Shown piece by piece: positions 11,901-22,060 of a stretch of 64,000 nt of DNA; position 1 is the first letter of the stretch, and each line of letters begins with the position of its first letter. The stretch covers positions 59,097,530-59,161,529 of the forward strand of contig CM055279.1 in assembly GCA_029237695.1 (NCBI GenBank). Direction: 5' to 3'. The notes under the pieces are model-generated. The model was given only the letters and a program-made list of their open reading frames with translations. It did no database searches and was not told the DNA's origin. Origin of the DNA: Conchocele bisecta (taxonomy: Eukaryota > Mollusca > Bivalvia > Lucinida > Thyasiridae). The position numbers were made by a program, and so were the translations under genes.

Positions 11901-12572
11901 TACGCCATATTAGAATTTTTTTTTTTTTTTACCTATTTAGGGTTAACACTAGGTACATGAGGCAGATTGGCACATAGCTAGTGTTGGTCGTGCATGCAGA
12001 CAATGTGACTGTGACTGGTGACCTGACAATGCACGAAAAATCATAACATGAATATCCATAGTGTTGTTTTACATCGCCATAGCTTCATTCTCTGCTGTCC
12101 TAGATGATTGAATATGTGACACATGTAACATTTGGTACTTGTTAGTTCAATATTGGCACCATATGGAAAATATATCTGAAAAAAAGTGCTCGCATTTGGT
12201 TCCGACATTCAAAATTTTAATTTAAAATTTAATAATTTATTTAATTTTCGGAAATTTTCCATTGTTTTTAAAGGCCTGTATTAATATTTCACATTCTGCA
12301 CAATAGTACCATCAAATGCCTGTCCAGTCCTTTTTATTTCATTACAAAATTTCAAAAACTGCATGAGATATGGATTTTTTACGAACAGACGTAGCATTGC
12401 CTCGGCCGTGCCCTCGGAACATGAGAATGCGGGATTTACATCATGTGATTCGTGTGTGCACATTTTAGTCGCAGAGTGTCAGATTTCATAAAAGCCACTT
12501 GGTTCTCATTGCAAACTGGCTACTTGATATGTCTGAGCTTATATATTTTTTCTTCACATTTGCCCCATTCTG
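8957..12572. repeat. Third repeat unit, 3'-truncated
   Basis: This unit matches units 1 and 2 from 8957 until the ttgccccattctg segment at about 12560-12572, after which it reads acagacctcagtacac instead of the cagagcagccc found in the other units. The missing ~860 bp include the entire endonuclease ORF. The flank contains no obvious target-site duplication. Confidence 0.9.
9174..11161 (-). pseudogene. Mutator-like (MULE) DDE transposase, unit 3, least damaged copy
   Basis: Only two lesions are visible. One is an extra C in the run at 10633-10635, which shifts the frame after the MPMGPR motif. The other is the same 2-bp deficit as unit 2 at about 9478, which separates the C-terminal ~100 codons. 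Between them, 412 codons (10617-9379) are open and contain the VDARYN, ITDGDA and KNEAFN motifs in one frame. The probable start is MKGDRK at 11161. If the C insertion is an assembly error, this copy would encode a nearly complete transposase of about 590 residues with an alternative, shorter C terminus ending at 9379. Confidence 0.87.
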
Positions 12573-13293
12573 ACAGACCTCAGTACACAGATAGACTGCT
12601 TCCGGGTCGGTACCCTCAAAAAATAGTCCGGAGAAAAATACTTATGTTTGTGTTGCAGGTGCTTTGAGACATGTTCGGGTGCACTGATGTGGTTTATTAA
12701 TGCATGTGGAGACAGTGTTTACACAGGGGCTGTAGAACACAGCCAATATCTGAAGTTTGGAATGGATTATTTTGTGTGGCAGGACACATGTAAATGAAGT
12801 GTGATGCTGCTCTGCGTCTGTTGTGACGTGATGATTTTTGACCCCGCTGTCATGTTGCCTTTCCTGTCAGAGAAACGAAATGGTCAACGGGTGTTGACAA
12901 GTTGGTGAGAAGACGGCACGATCCAGTCGTCAAAGACACTGTAACTCAATGTGTGATTCCAATGTTTATGCTTTTACAGGCGGTGAGTGAAATGACCCCT
13001 AAACGCTATATGTTTAATATACAGTTCTATCTGTGTGTTTAGGCCAATTGTTTACTTAAAAAGAAATATACTAGTAAGCTTGTTTGAAGATAATTTGCGT
13101 ATAATATATATATACATATACAATGTATATATACTCTGTAACATCAAGGGTATAAGCTGCAGTCCTGACTGTTCGATTGGGAGAAACATTATGTTGTGTA
13201 TGGACAATAATGTTTACTGCGATTGTGACCAGTACAGAAAAAAACGGGATAATGGATAAACCTTACCTGTGGCGTTTGTGACCAGTCTGTCAC
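12573..13293. other. Unique flank right of the array
   Basis: No gene or recognisable element. It contains an AT microsatellite-like stretch at about 13100-13135 (atatatatatacatatac). Two short ORFs at 13035-13259 and 12452-12667 look fortuitous, since they lack domains and the second crosses the repeat boundary. Confidence 0.5.
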
Positions 13294-13540
13294 CTGGGGG
13301 CCGTTTCACTAAACTTCGTACGACTAAAATGTTCGTAAGTGCAAAATTATGATAGTCTGTAAATTTCACATTAACAATGTTTTCTTGTAAACAATTATTG
13401 GATTTACATTTATTGAGCATAGGCTGCATATGCAGCCTATGCTCAATAAATGTAAATCCATTAATTGAAATTTCCTGACGATCCTAAATTTGCACTTACG
13501 AACATTTTAGTCGTAAGAAGTTTAGTGAAACGGCCCCCTG
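13294..13540. mobile_element. Foldback MITE, copy 1
   Basis: A ~247 bp element that folds on itself. The ends are gggggccgtttcactaaac and its complement gtttagtgaaacggccccc. The centre (13400-13459) is a perfect 60-bp palindrome with 30-bp arms starting ggatttacatttattgagca. The arms differ by a ~35-bp segment near aacaatgttttcttgtaaac that has no full counterpart on the other side. No coding capacity, so it is non-autonomous. Confidence 0.9.
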
Positions 13541-14172
13541 ATGTGTTCACAAAATATGGTTCTATCAACCGACCGCCAAAACCCAAATCTACGTCTATAC
13601 TGCGATAAGAGATATAAGGCAATATTTAAATATATCAATATATACATGTTGTGTGTGGTTTTCGTGTACAGTGCGATCGTACATGCGACGACGGGCCGCT
13701 ACTAGCAATCGCGACTGTGTGCTCATTTTCGCATGTCAGGTCCCACTGTACTTACCATTCACTGGATAATAATGAATATGTCCATACGTGTCGTGACTGC
13801 ATTTGTATTGTGCAGTGACACATATTTGAGGACATGCGACTGACAGTTTATGAAATAGCATTGACCATTTTCATCATGTCACTCTACACATTTATCGATG
13901 ACAACATATGTACATTAGTATACATGTATATTATTGGTGTTTTAATATATACATGTTAGTCAGATCTTGAAAATCATGGAAACAAAACATGTCATTAGCT
14001 TCAATGGTACTGACGATTTAAGTTACATGTTCATGTATTGTGTATGCAAAATTCAAAAGTATAGCACACAAACAAGCTACTGTCATGTTTAGTTTGCAGT
14101 CATAAGACAGTGATGTATTATGGTTTATCGCGGCAGCCAATCTTCATAATCAGCAGGTTTTATCTGCTCTAT
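13541..14172. other. Non-coding stretch without recognised features
   Basis: AT-rich sequence with no ORF of note, no hairpin and no similarity to other parts of the window that I could see. Confidence 0.5.
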
Positions 14173-14725
14173 TCAACCATTCGCCCGAAGTTTAATGTAT
14201 ATACAAGTATGCCCATCCCTACTCCAAGCAGATTCGGTCTCTCTACTATCGCGTGCTTCCTTCAACACTTTTGCCTTTAATCGAATCAAGTCCTCATGAA
14301 TGTATATTCCGGTACCCCTTAATTTTTTAATTTTTTTGTCCTTTAATAATTTGATTTTATCATTTCGCGACACAAATTTTATTATGATTGGTCGAGGCAC
14401 TTGACGCTTTTGTACTCCGGTGCGCGATAGCTATGTCTCGTCCGTCCAATGTCATTCCCATTGTTTCTTTTAAAATTTTAATCGCGACTTCGGTAGTTTG
14501 GTCCGCGGTCTCTTTTTCTTCATCCTTTTCCAGCGGTAATCCCGGTCCAATAAGCCTTACACTGTTTCGTCTCGTGTATTGTTCAAGTTCATCGGCCGTT
14601 ATTAAATTGGCGCGTCTGGTCCCTTCAATTTCTTTCTGCAATTTGGTTATTGTCACGTTTTTGTGTCTTGCACTTTCCTTCAGTGATTTATGTTGTTTGT
14701 ATGAAATAAATGCTGAACACCGCAT
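14173..14725 (-). pseudogene. LINE ORF1-like relic (L1/Transposase_22-type RNA-binding protein)
   Basis: Two overlapping frames join into one protein relic. The first (14725-14360) carries a coiled-coil-like segment, then LEQYTRRNSVRLIGPGLP and a DIAIAHR motif. The second (14400-14173) continues with RPIIIKFVSRNDKIKLL, then KLRGTGIYIHEDL and SAWSRDGHTCIYIK. This order is typical of the RNA-binding ORF1 proteins of non-LTR retrotransposons in many animals. A frameshift lies near 14395-14425. No reverse transcriptase follows on the minus strand, so it is a truncated, inactive fragment. The real upstream limit may extend beyond 14725. Confidence 0.75.
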
Positions 14726-16275
14726 GTAAAAATAACAAATATTACAAAAAGTTCACTGTTTGAACGTTTTCATTAACCACCATCACACCCCTGCCCCGAC
14801 TTACATTTTCGCAAATCCAGAAGTAAGAATAAAGGAGATATGAGTTAATGTCAGATAGTTAAACTGGTCATCAGTAGTAACCTTAAGATAATTACCTATC
14901 GTTAAAACATACGACCTGTAAACAGTCAGGGGTGTAACTGATTTCAATTATGTTCGGGATAACGTGATAGCGATATGTTTGCAGGTCATGCATAATTATC
15001 TCCCTTTGCGAATAACGTGTGTCAGTTATGTTGGCTGAATAGAATTTTACGCTGAAAACAGATTTTCAAGTTAGATTCTACTCATCATTCGCATTGATTC
15101 GTGCTATGTATTCCATTAGTAAGTAATGTAACTATGTATTGACATTAACTGGCACGAGTGGCACGGAAATTGCCGAGTTTATGCATATTTCGCGCACTTT
15201 TTTGTATAATGAAGGCTGTATTTACAGGTGGTTTGTGAAGCTCTGAAAGTTTTCCCGATTGATTGTATAGTTTTCTAGTATATATCAACACCTTGCAAAC
15301 ACGTGTAAACAGGTTTCTTCGTTGCGCATCGTAGATTAGCGTTGCGCAAAGCCTTCAAAGTTTACAGGTAATTCCCGGGATAACGTGCTTCAGTTATTAT
15401 TTTTGGCGCCATGTTTTATCTACGCTTGCTGCAAGACAACTCTGTAGGGCTTGTCCCGATAAGACGGTTAGTCATTGCTTGCCTGCTCTTTGATCGTGGG
15501 TTGTGAATATGGTGATTGTAAGTCTGATTATGGTCATATGGTGATAAGATACGCCCCGTCGTTTTGCCACCAGTCTACCTGTCTACACTGCATTATAATT
15601 TAGATATATAACTATAAGTGTGTGTAGCGTAGTCTAATGGCGTTATACAATGACGCCGGTGTAGGCAGCATTAGCCAATCATCATGATCATGACAATGCT
15701 ATAAGATACGTGTATTCGTATTTTGCGTACTCGTATTCCCGTAATAGACATGTAATATCAAGGCATGGTTGGTGTTTCACTGATAATAAACATGATAGGT
15801 TCTGGTCAGACTGCGCATATACGTCATGTGTATAGTCGCATGGGCAGCTGTCAAACCAGTTTCCGCGCAGTGTGATCAGGATCTACACAGCCGTCTGATT
15901 TATCTAACACGCAAGAGAATCAAAATCTGCAAACTGTTCCAACTGCAGTATTGTCCATGTTCTTATCCGTATACCCCGTATGTGACCCGATCTGATAAAA
16001 CCGGGCTGGCTAATTGGCTGATCGAATTGCGAACATTCAAGCTGGTGATGTGTATAGATAGACTGGCTTGGCACTGTCTGGTCTCGGTCTACACATGAAT
16101 AACCCCATTTTGTCGGATCGTGGTAGACACCATGCTATGGTCACGGTGATAAAGCTAATTTGACATTTTAATCGTTCCCCAGGGTTACGAAGGCTGGAGG
16201 CGGGATAGGACAACTCTCGTAGTTTACAGACTCCCTACACCAGTATAGTCTCGCTTTCCATGTTCAGTAGTGATA
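14726..16275. other. Non-coding stretch with one dispersed-repeat fragment
   Basis: No convincing gene. Near 15855-15895 the sequence accagtttccgcgcagtgtg followed by gatcaggatctacac resembles the dispersed GACCAGTGTAG family seen at 20.3, 20.6 and 61.2 kb. The ORF at 15826-16098 overlaps this fragment and is not called. Confidence 0.4.
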
Positions 16276-16440
16276 CATGTACATCCACACACACACACAC
16301 ATACATATATATATACACACACCCACCCACCCACACACACACACACACACACGCATATACATACATATATATACATATATATACACATATACATACACAC
16401 ATACATACACATACATACACACATACACATATATATACGT
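16276..16440. repeat. Compound CA/TA/CATA microsatellite
   Basis: Runs of (ca)n, (ta)n and (taca)n with a (ccca)n interruption near 16321-16333. All overlapping ORFs (runs of H, T, Y or V, C, M residues) are products of the simple repeat. Confidence 0.95.
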
Positions 16441-17135
16441 ACCACCTCAAAGACCCCTCGGCATCACGGCGTTCCATTGTTCTGTAAAGTGACGGGAAAT
16501 GGACATGCATGGTTAGTGACAAAATGGGTCCCCCCAGTCAGTATCGGGGGTCATTTGTAAGTTGTCACTGGTCATGTCGTTTACGTCTACGAGTCGTGTT
16601 GCCCTGTCAATATTGTCAGTGGTTGGCCACTGTTATTGGTCTTTATTATTAAAAGTAGATTTAGGAAGAAGCAAATAAAAATATGGTAAATGATTTGTGC
16701 AGATTTGCATGTATGGTTATCCCCACCCGCTAAAATACCGGCCCGCGCATGTAAGCAGTCACTACTTTATAATTTAATAGATAGAGCACTATGTGTCCGG
16801 TGGTGAGCAGACCTTATCGTTCGTTTCCCAGCGGGGGTCCCCGATTGGGCATTCCCTACCTGAAAGATCCCTTGGGTTAGTACCAGTCAAGCCCACCCAC
16901 CCGGACATTTCATAACGCTATAGATTTCGTAACTGCTCTACTTTAGACCTGATCACGAGCAGACTGTAATGCGCAATGCTGTTAACTTCATGAGTGCTCA
17001 TCATTGTATATTTTTTGTTTATGTGGTCTGTTGCTAGTTTTAGGTTAATATTTGGATCCATTGTCTTATTTTTTATTATTTCTGTTAGATCTGATTGAGC
17101 AGTTATTTCGAAAGGATAGTAAGGTATATGGGTCT

Positions 17136-17190
17136 GATACGGCTGCATTTCACAATCATTCAGTCCATGATTGTGAAATGCAGCCGTATC
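17136..17190. repeat. Perfect 24-bp inverted repeat (hairpin)
   Basis: The arm gatacggctgcatttcacaa plus four bases pairs exactly with its complement across a 7-base loop (tcagtcc). The ORFs that cross it on both strands read through the hairpin and are not supported as genes. Confidence 0.9.
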
Positions 17191-18161
17191 ACTGATGCTG
17201 TCACATTCGGGAGATATATACACACGATCGAGTGTGAAATATTTCACTCATTTCTAATCGCGCAACTTGTGTTTACTTTAAGTAACGTTCGAGTAAAAGC
17301 ATTTAATGCCAGTCCAATTAAAATAGTTGCCATTTATTGCTCACCACTTAATGATCACCGACGGTCATTTCGGGAGTCCTGTTTAATCAGTGTCAACGCA
17401 AACACCTTTAACTACGGTCTGAATACCCGACTTTGATCAGGTAAACTGCAGGTGACAAACTTCTACTTACCTCCGCAATTTCGACTTAACGAGTGTGAAA
17501 TACAGTAGATTTACGTTTTCGGGACATAAATATACCTTCGAATAAACGGAAAATTTGAGTTATCGAAATTTGACTTAACCGAACTTAGTTATATGGAAAA
17601 TAATAGAATTTTAAACGGGACCGTGCTAGTAATTCGACGTAACCGGTGATTTCGACGTAAGCGACTTTGAGTAAACGAGCGGAGCCTGTACATACACAAG
17701 TTGTAGTAGTAATATACCAGTAGAGTAGTGGCTCTACTGGCAAAATGGATCTTACAATAAACAGATCTTTTCAATAAATAAGTCGTGTAAATCATGTGCA
17801 TTCTACATATTTCTACGCTAGATCACTGGTCAATAACATGCATTATGTTCCACCTCGTTATAAATCGATAGTATCTGTATTCGTGCGTGTTTGTTACTTG
17901 AAGCGTTCATAACACGAGATTGACGGTATCTGATGTTTAACTCGCAGATTGTGCTTTAACTATTCGGAAATTGAATACACAGTCGTGCATTTCGTTTCGC
18001 ATAATCATAGAGACCCTGATTATGAACCTACGTTTACCACGTCTTCACACGCACAATTTCATTTTTAGTGATAATTCAACTCGGCGTTTTTCCGACTTCG
18101 TTACGCGCAATACAATAGGATTACATTTGAGATACACACCACATGAATTCACCAGCCTGAA
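17191..18161. other. Non-coding stretch, possible pogo/Tigger-type MITE remains
   Basis: Around 17460-17680 there are several copies of motifs such as ttcgacttaac, cgacgtaacc and tcgacgtaagc next to acagtagatt. These resemble the terminal regions of pogo/Tigger-type non-autonomous elements. I could not place both ends. Confidence 0.3.
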
Positions 18162-18434
18162 GGTCATGTGGCATGTATCTCATATGCAAATTGCAAATGA
18201 ATGGCGTAGATCCCGTTGAGCCGGCTCATCGGCCGGCTCATCGGGATCTACAGTTTGGATAAAGGTACGTCTGCCATCCACAATCCAAAATAAAACAGGG
18301 TCATGTGGCATGTATCTCAAATGCAAATTGCAAATGAATGGCGTAGATCCCGTTGAGCCGGCTCATCGGCCGGCTCATCGGGATCTACAGTTTGGATAAA
18401 GGTACGTCTGCCATCCGCGATCCAAAATAAAACA
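18162..18434. repeat. Tandem duplication, period 137 bp, each copy with a GC-rich hairpin
   Basis: Copies at 18162-18297 and 18299-18434 differ at only a few positions. Each contains gtagatcccgttgagccggc followed by its near-complement (gccggctcatcgggatctac), giving a strong stem. The high identity suggests a recent duplication. Confidence 0.9.
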
Positions 18435-19369
18435 ATCAGCATTATGATTCGTCTAGAGCTGTCGTTTCGCAATGTTTCCGTCTTGCGAAAACATGCGAAT
18501 CGTCTCAGATATGAGAATCGTCTCGGGTTTTCGCCATCTCGCATTCCGCTTTTGGAAATATATTTTGCTGTAACCCGAATTATAAACCGCAGGTAGCGCA
18601 GAGCGACTTACCTTGTGTTACAGACAGAAAAGTCGGGTTAGTTTTGCTCATGCGTGTTGATGCAGATCGCGAAGCAAAAACGCGCTATCTTCCACCTGTG
18701 GGCGAGGTTGCGAAAATGCAAGATTGAATATGATAGAATCGCGCGTTTTCGTCTCGCAATCTCGCGATCATACTTCGCAATCTCGCGATCAACCTACATG
18801 TATGTTCGATATCGCGAGATCACGAGATTGTAAAATGTCCCTAACAGGACACGTAAAGATAGTCTTAGGAGACGATTCTCATGTGCTCCTGAAACATGCT
18901 TTTATTAAGAAGTATAACAAATGTGGACAAACACCAATAATTCTTGACAAAAAACAATGATAATCGTCGTCTTAGGAGAATTTTATTATGTGCTACCAAT
19001 ACATGTTTATTGTGTGGGGGAGGGAACATATTTCGATGTATCTTATTGGTTACTGCATCACATCACCGGTTTTTGCCTTACCTTTTTTGGGGGATTCTGC
19101 ACCTCCTACTTTTAAATTTCGATGTCATAAAGTTATGGAATAATTATGTGCGAAAGATAATTCCAGAGCTAAATCTTACTAAATAAAATTCTATTTTATT
19201 CCATGCGTAATAGTGCCACGAAATGGATATATATGTGTTGAGTAATTGTTCAATAAGTCGTTATGAGATGCTGGCAGCAAGGAAATCACACAATATGCTG
19301 TAATTAGAACATAATAATCGCATGTGTGTGTTTTACATGTATAACTTGGCTTCTATATACCTGGGGCCC
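18435..19369. other. Non-coding stretch with clustered tctcgcgat motifs
   Basis: Between 18640 and 18835 the motif tcgcgat/atcgcga recurs many times (for example 18752, 18768, 18783, 18812). No gene is supported. Short ORFs at 18724-18960 and 18944-19186 have no domain. Confidence 0.4.
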
Positions 19370-19607
19370 GTTTCACTAAACTTCGTGAGACTAAAATGTT
19401 CGTAAGTGCAAATTTAGAATCATCTGTAAATTTCAATTGATGGATTTACATTTATTGAGCATAGGCTGCATATGCAGCCTATGCTCAATAAATGTAAATC
19501 CAATAATTGTTTACAAGAAAACATTCTTAATGTGAAATTTATAGACTATCATAATTTTGCACTTACGAATATTTTAGTCGTACGAAGTTTAGTGAAACGG
19601 CCCCCTG
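19370..19607. mobile_element. Foldback MITE, copy 2 (opposite orientation to copy 1)
   Basis: Same family as 13294-13540, with the same ends and the same perfect 60-bp central palindrome (19442-19501). The asymmetric segment cttgtaaacaattattgg lies in the left arm of copy 1 and, complemented, in the right arm of copy 2, so the copies are inverted relative to each other. Confidence 0.9.
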
Positions 19608-19854
19608 GTGTATAGACATACATAATATGCATGTGCTACATCAAACTTGGTCTATTATTTGCATATTACAGGTTTGTGTGCATTTTTATTGGTAGGAGTA
19701 TCTGCATAATGACTTACAGATCACATTCATATGATTATTTATGTCAGTCGCTATTGTTTTATTAGTCATTTTTTTATTAGATTTCCATATACTTTACATG
19801 GGGCGACAAGAAGTGTACAACTATCTTAAACATGGTTTCCATGACGAAGGGCAG

Positions 19855-19981
19855 CGGGTATAAACAGGAGGCGCCTCAAACAGGACGCACTGTGGTCGGG
19901 TATAAACAGGAGGCGCCTCAAACAGGACGCACTGTGGTCGGGTATAAACAGGAGGCGCCTCAAACAGGACTGTGGTCGGGT
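19855..19981. repeat. 42-bp minisatellite, three copies
   Basis: Unit gggtataaacaggaggcgcc followed by tcaaacaggacgcactgtggtc, with copies starting at 19857, 19899 and 19941. The third lacks five bases. It produces a short in-frame repeat ORF (GYKQEAPQTGRTVV) that I do not regard as a gene. The period equals that of the giant satellite at 30-44.7 kb, but the sequence is unrelated. Confidence 0.85.
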
Positions 19982-20259
19982 ATGGTCTTAATGCTCAATA
20001 CAAACACAATCATGTGCAATATGTATCGCACAATTACATGTATATGTATGTAGACTAGTTTACGCCGTGCTGGCTATAATGGTATACATTGCATATACAT
20101 TATTTTATACCAATATATATACATGTGTATGAAATCGCCTATTTAACATGATATCGTTTTTATTAACGTGCCTTTAGAATGTTATTTAATTACATTAAAG
20201 TATCCGTGTTAAACTCGTGTTGCTGTGTTGTGATATGTAGCTTTCACTGTAAAATCATG

Positions 20260-20471
20260 GAGTTATGAGTTATACGACCAGTGTAGCTCCAGATCAGCCT
20301 GCACATCCGCGCAGTCTGGTCAAGACATGCACTGGTCGCCATTGTGTCAATGAAACGCTCGTAATGCTTGTAACGTATAGTTAGTTGTGATCATTATCCT
20401 GCTTCTAGATTTCGCTAGAAGATCCGAACTTTGATCCACAAATGCCACACGCCCCATTCCTCCAGTCACAG
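20260..20471. mobile_element. GACCAGTGTAG-family foldback element, copy A
   Basis: Begins near a tacgaccagtgtagctccag segment and ends ccattcctccagtcacag. The left part contains cctgcacatccgcgcagtctgg, an internal stem. It shares its right end and internal motifs with elements at 20560-20773 and 61183-61387. Confidence 0.6.
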
Positions 20472-20559
20472 CCTTGCATTTCGAATACAGATCGTTACCG
20501 GTCACGGTTGTGCAGAATTGTATTGACATGTTTGCCCGCTGTTTTGAAGATGTGAGTTG

Positions 20560-20773
20560 AACTTTCGCTGGATTATGTGTCCAGTGTAGATCCAGATCAG
20601 CCTGTGCATTCGCACAGTCTGATCAGGAACTGCACTGTTCGCTAATCCATCAATGAAGCGCCCGTCATGTTTCTAACAAGCAAGATAAATTGTTATCAGG
20701 CTACATGAGTGTGCTATGTGATCAGGGACTACACTGGTTATAAACCGCATAAGCCCCATTTCTCCTGTCACAG
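20560..20773. mobile_element. GACCAGTGTAG-family foldback element, copy B
   Basis: Contains ccagtgtagatccagatcag near the left end. The right end is actacactggttataaaccgc, then cataagccccatttctcc and tgtcacag. The terminal parts are complementary in the cagtgtag/ctacactg core. Confidence 0.65.
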
Positions 20774-20856
20774 CCACACGTATAATGCGGATAACACGTG
20801 TACGACTCGCCAGAAAAATACGACAGTCACGGTTGTGTTTGAAATTGCGAACCACG

Positions 20857-21440
20857 TTCATAGTCCGCAGACGATAACTTGCTACTTGTTTACATACAAA
20901 CCGATCATAAACAAAACACAGAATAGGTGAGACAGGTAAATATACCTGTGGCAATATTCCTTTTCAATATTGATTTTGAGATTTGTCATCAAGTGTTATG
21001 TAGTCGAGGGGTTACAGTGAAGATATCAATGCCGTAGGTAGTGAGTTTGAATCTTAGTTTTTCATACACATATATTTTTATTTGTTTATATTGTATTATA
21101 TATTTCTTTTGTATGCGTGTTGCTCTTACAAATTACATTAACTAAGCATGAGATAGATTACATGTAGAAATTTAGTCTATCACTTTGAATAAAAGTAATA
21201 ACTAAATGCACATAATTATGTGTGTACATGAACAATCTTGGAGTATGTTCTCGCAATCATGTCATATTGAGGTCAAACAGCAATAGTGATAACCCTCACC
21301 GTTTCACTTATTCCATTCTCCATCAAGCAGTCATAAAAAAACACAGAATGATATCGACAAAAGTAATGCGTTTTGTGAGGTTCAAACTCTCGACCAGATA
21401 AAATGAACAAAAGAACCGCTAACGTATGGATATTCTCCCG
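20857..21440. repeat. Dispersed repeat, copy 1 of a diverged pair (partner 48083-48660)
   Basis: Shared blocks in the same order and strand are agtccgcagacgataact, aaacaaaacacaaacta-like, ggtgagacaggta, tagtcgaggggtta, a T-rich segment and gttcaaactctcgaccagata. The last block resembles an RNA polymerase III B box (in the partner gttcgaactctcgaacagata), so a tRNA-related SINE is possible. Confidence 0.6.
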
Positions 21441-22060
21441 CTTCGATAGCACTGAGCCACACTACATGTCTATTTTGCGCACCAATATACACTATTATAT
21501 TGACATGCATGCACGTGCACTTTATCATGTAGTTAGTATACACGAAAACGAGGCTATGATATGATAATAAACCTGGTCTACCTATATTTGGACTCATCGA
21601 TTGACCTCCAGCAACTTATTATCGTCTGTCATTTATAGTAATCGACTACAATAAACATGTACTACAACAATCATCAACAAACTTCGTCACAACATTTATA
21701 ATAATGGTTTCTGACATCCTTAAGACATTGGGTCACAGACAAAACAAAAGGTCACTGTGTCTTATTTATATACCCTTGCAAACTCGATAGAAGCCTTATT
21801 TTCTGTTAACTGTTTTCACCAAACCTGCTCCAGGGCATGGGATCACGTCGTTTATTGTTTACACTGGATAAATGGCGGCGCCCATGAGGTGTCGGGCAAA
21901 TGTTATCATCAATACGACTGTGGTTCCTTCATTTTACTGATGACCATGATCCAGCCGTTAACACTACGAGTCCATTAATACCAAAAGTAGCAGCATTGCT
22001 TATGTCGTTAGTCTGAACATTCTGCAGAGAAATTTGAATCGGACCAAGTTTTAAGGAACC
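21441..22060. other. Non-coding stretch without recognised features
   Basis: No domain, hairpin or repeat recognised. The short plus ORF at 21757-21978 is not supported. Confidence 0.4.

Larger units (their letters stand above)
1..12572. repeat. Tandem array of a ~4.48 kb transposon-like unit (2 units plus a truncated third)
   Basis: The sequence starting at position 1 (tatcttcagtttgtggatcc) recurs at 4477 and 8957, so the period is 4476-4480 bp. Units 1-4476 and 4477-8956 are nearly identical apart from scattered substitutions and small indels. The third copy matches until about 12572 and then diverges abruptly, before the endonuclease ORF. Each unit contains a minus-strand MULE transposase relic, a ~1.6 kb spacer and, in units 1 and 2, a plus-strand I-PpoI-like ORF. 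Units 2 and 3 share private variants (for example in the spacer near 7310 and 11790), so they are closer to each other than to unit 1. The left end of the array lies outside the window. Confidence 0.95.

Noticed and set aside
16224..16560. Five ORFs of 71-96 codons over the CA/TA microsatellite
   Set aside because: They are low-complexity translations of the simple repeat, open on both strands.
16770..16920. A tRNA-like GC-rich segment (gcgggggtccccgattgggc)
   Set aside because: No cloverleaf with a proper acceptor stem or T-loop could be drawn.
20347..20529. A 60-codon minus-strand ORF
   Set aside because: It lies in a GACCAGTGTAG-family element and has no domain.
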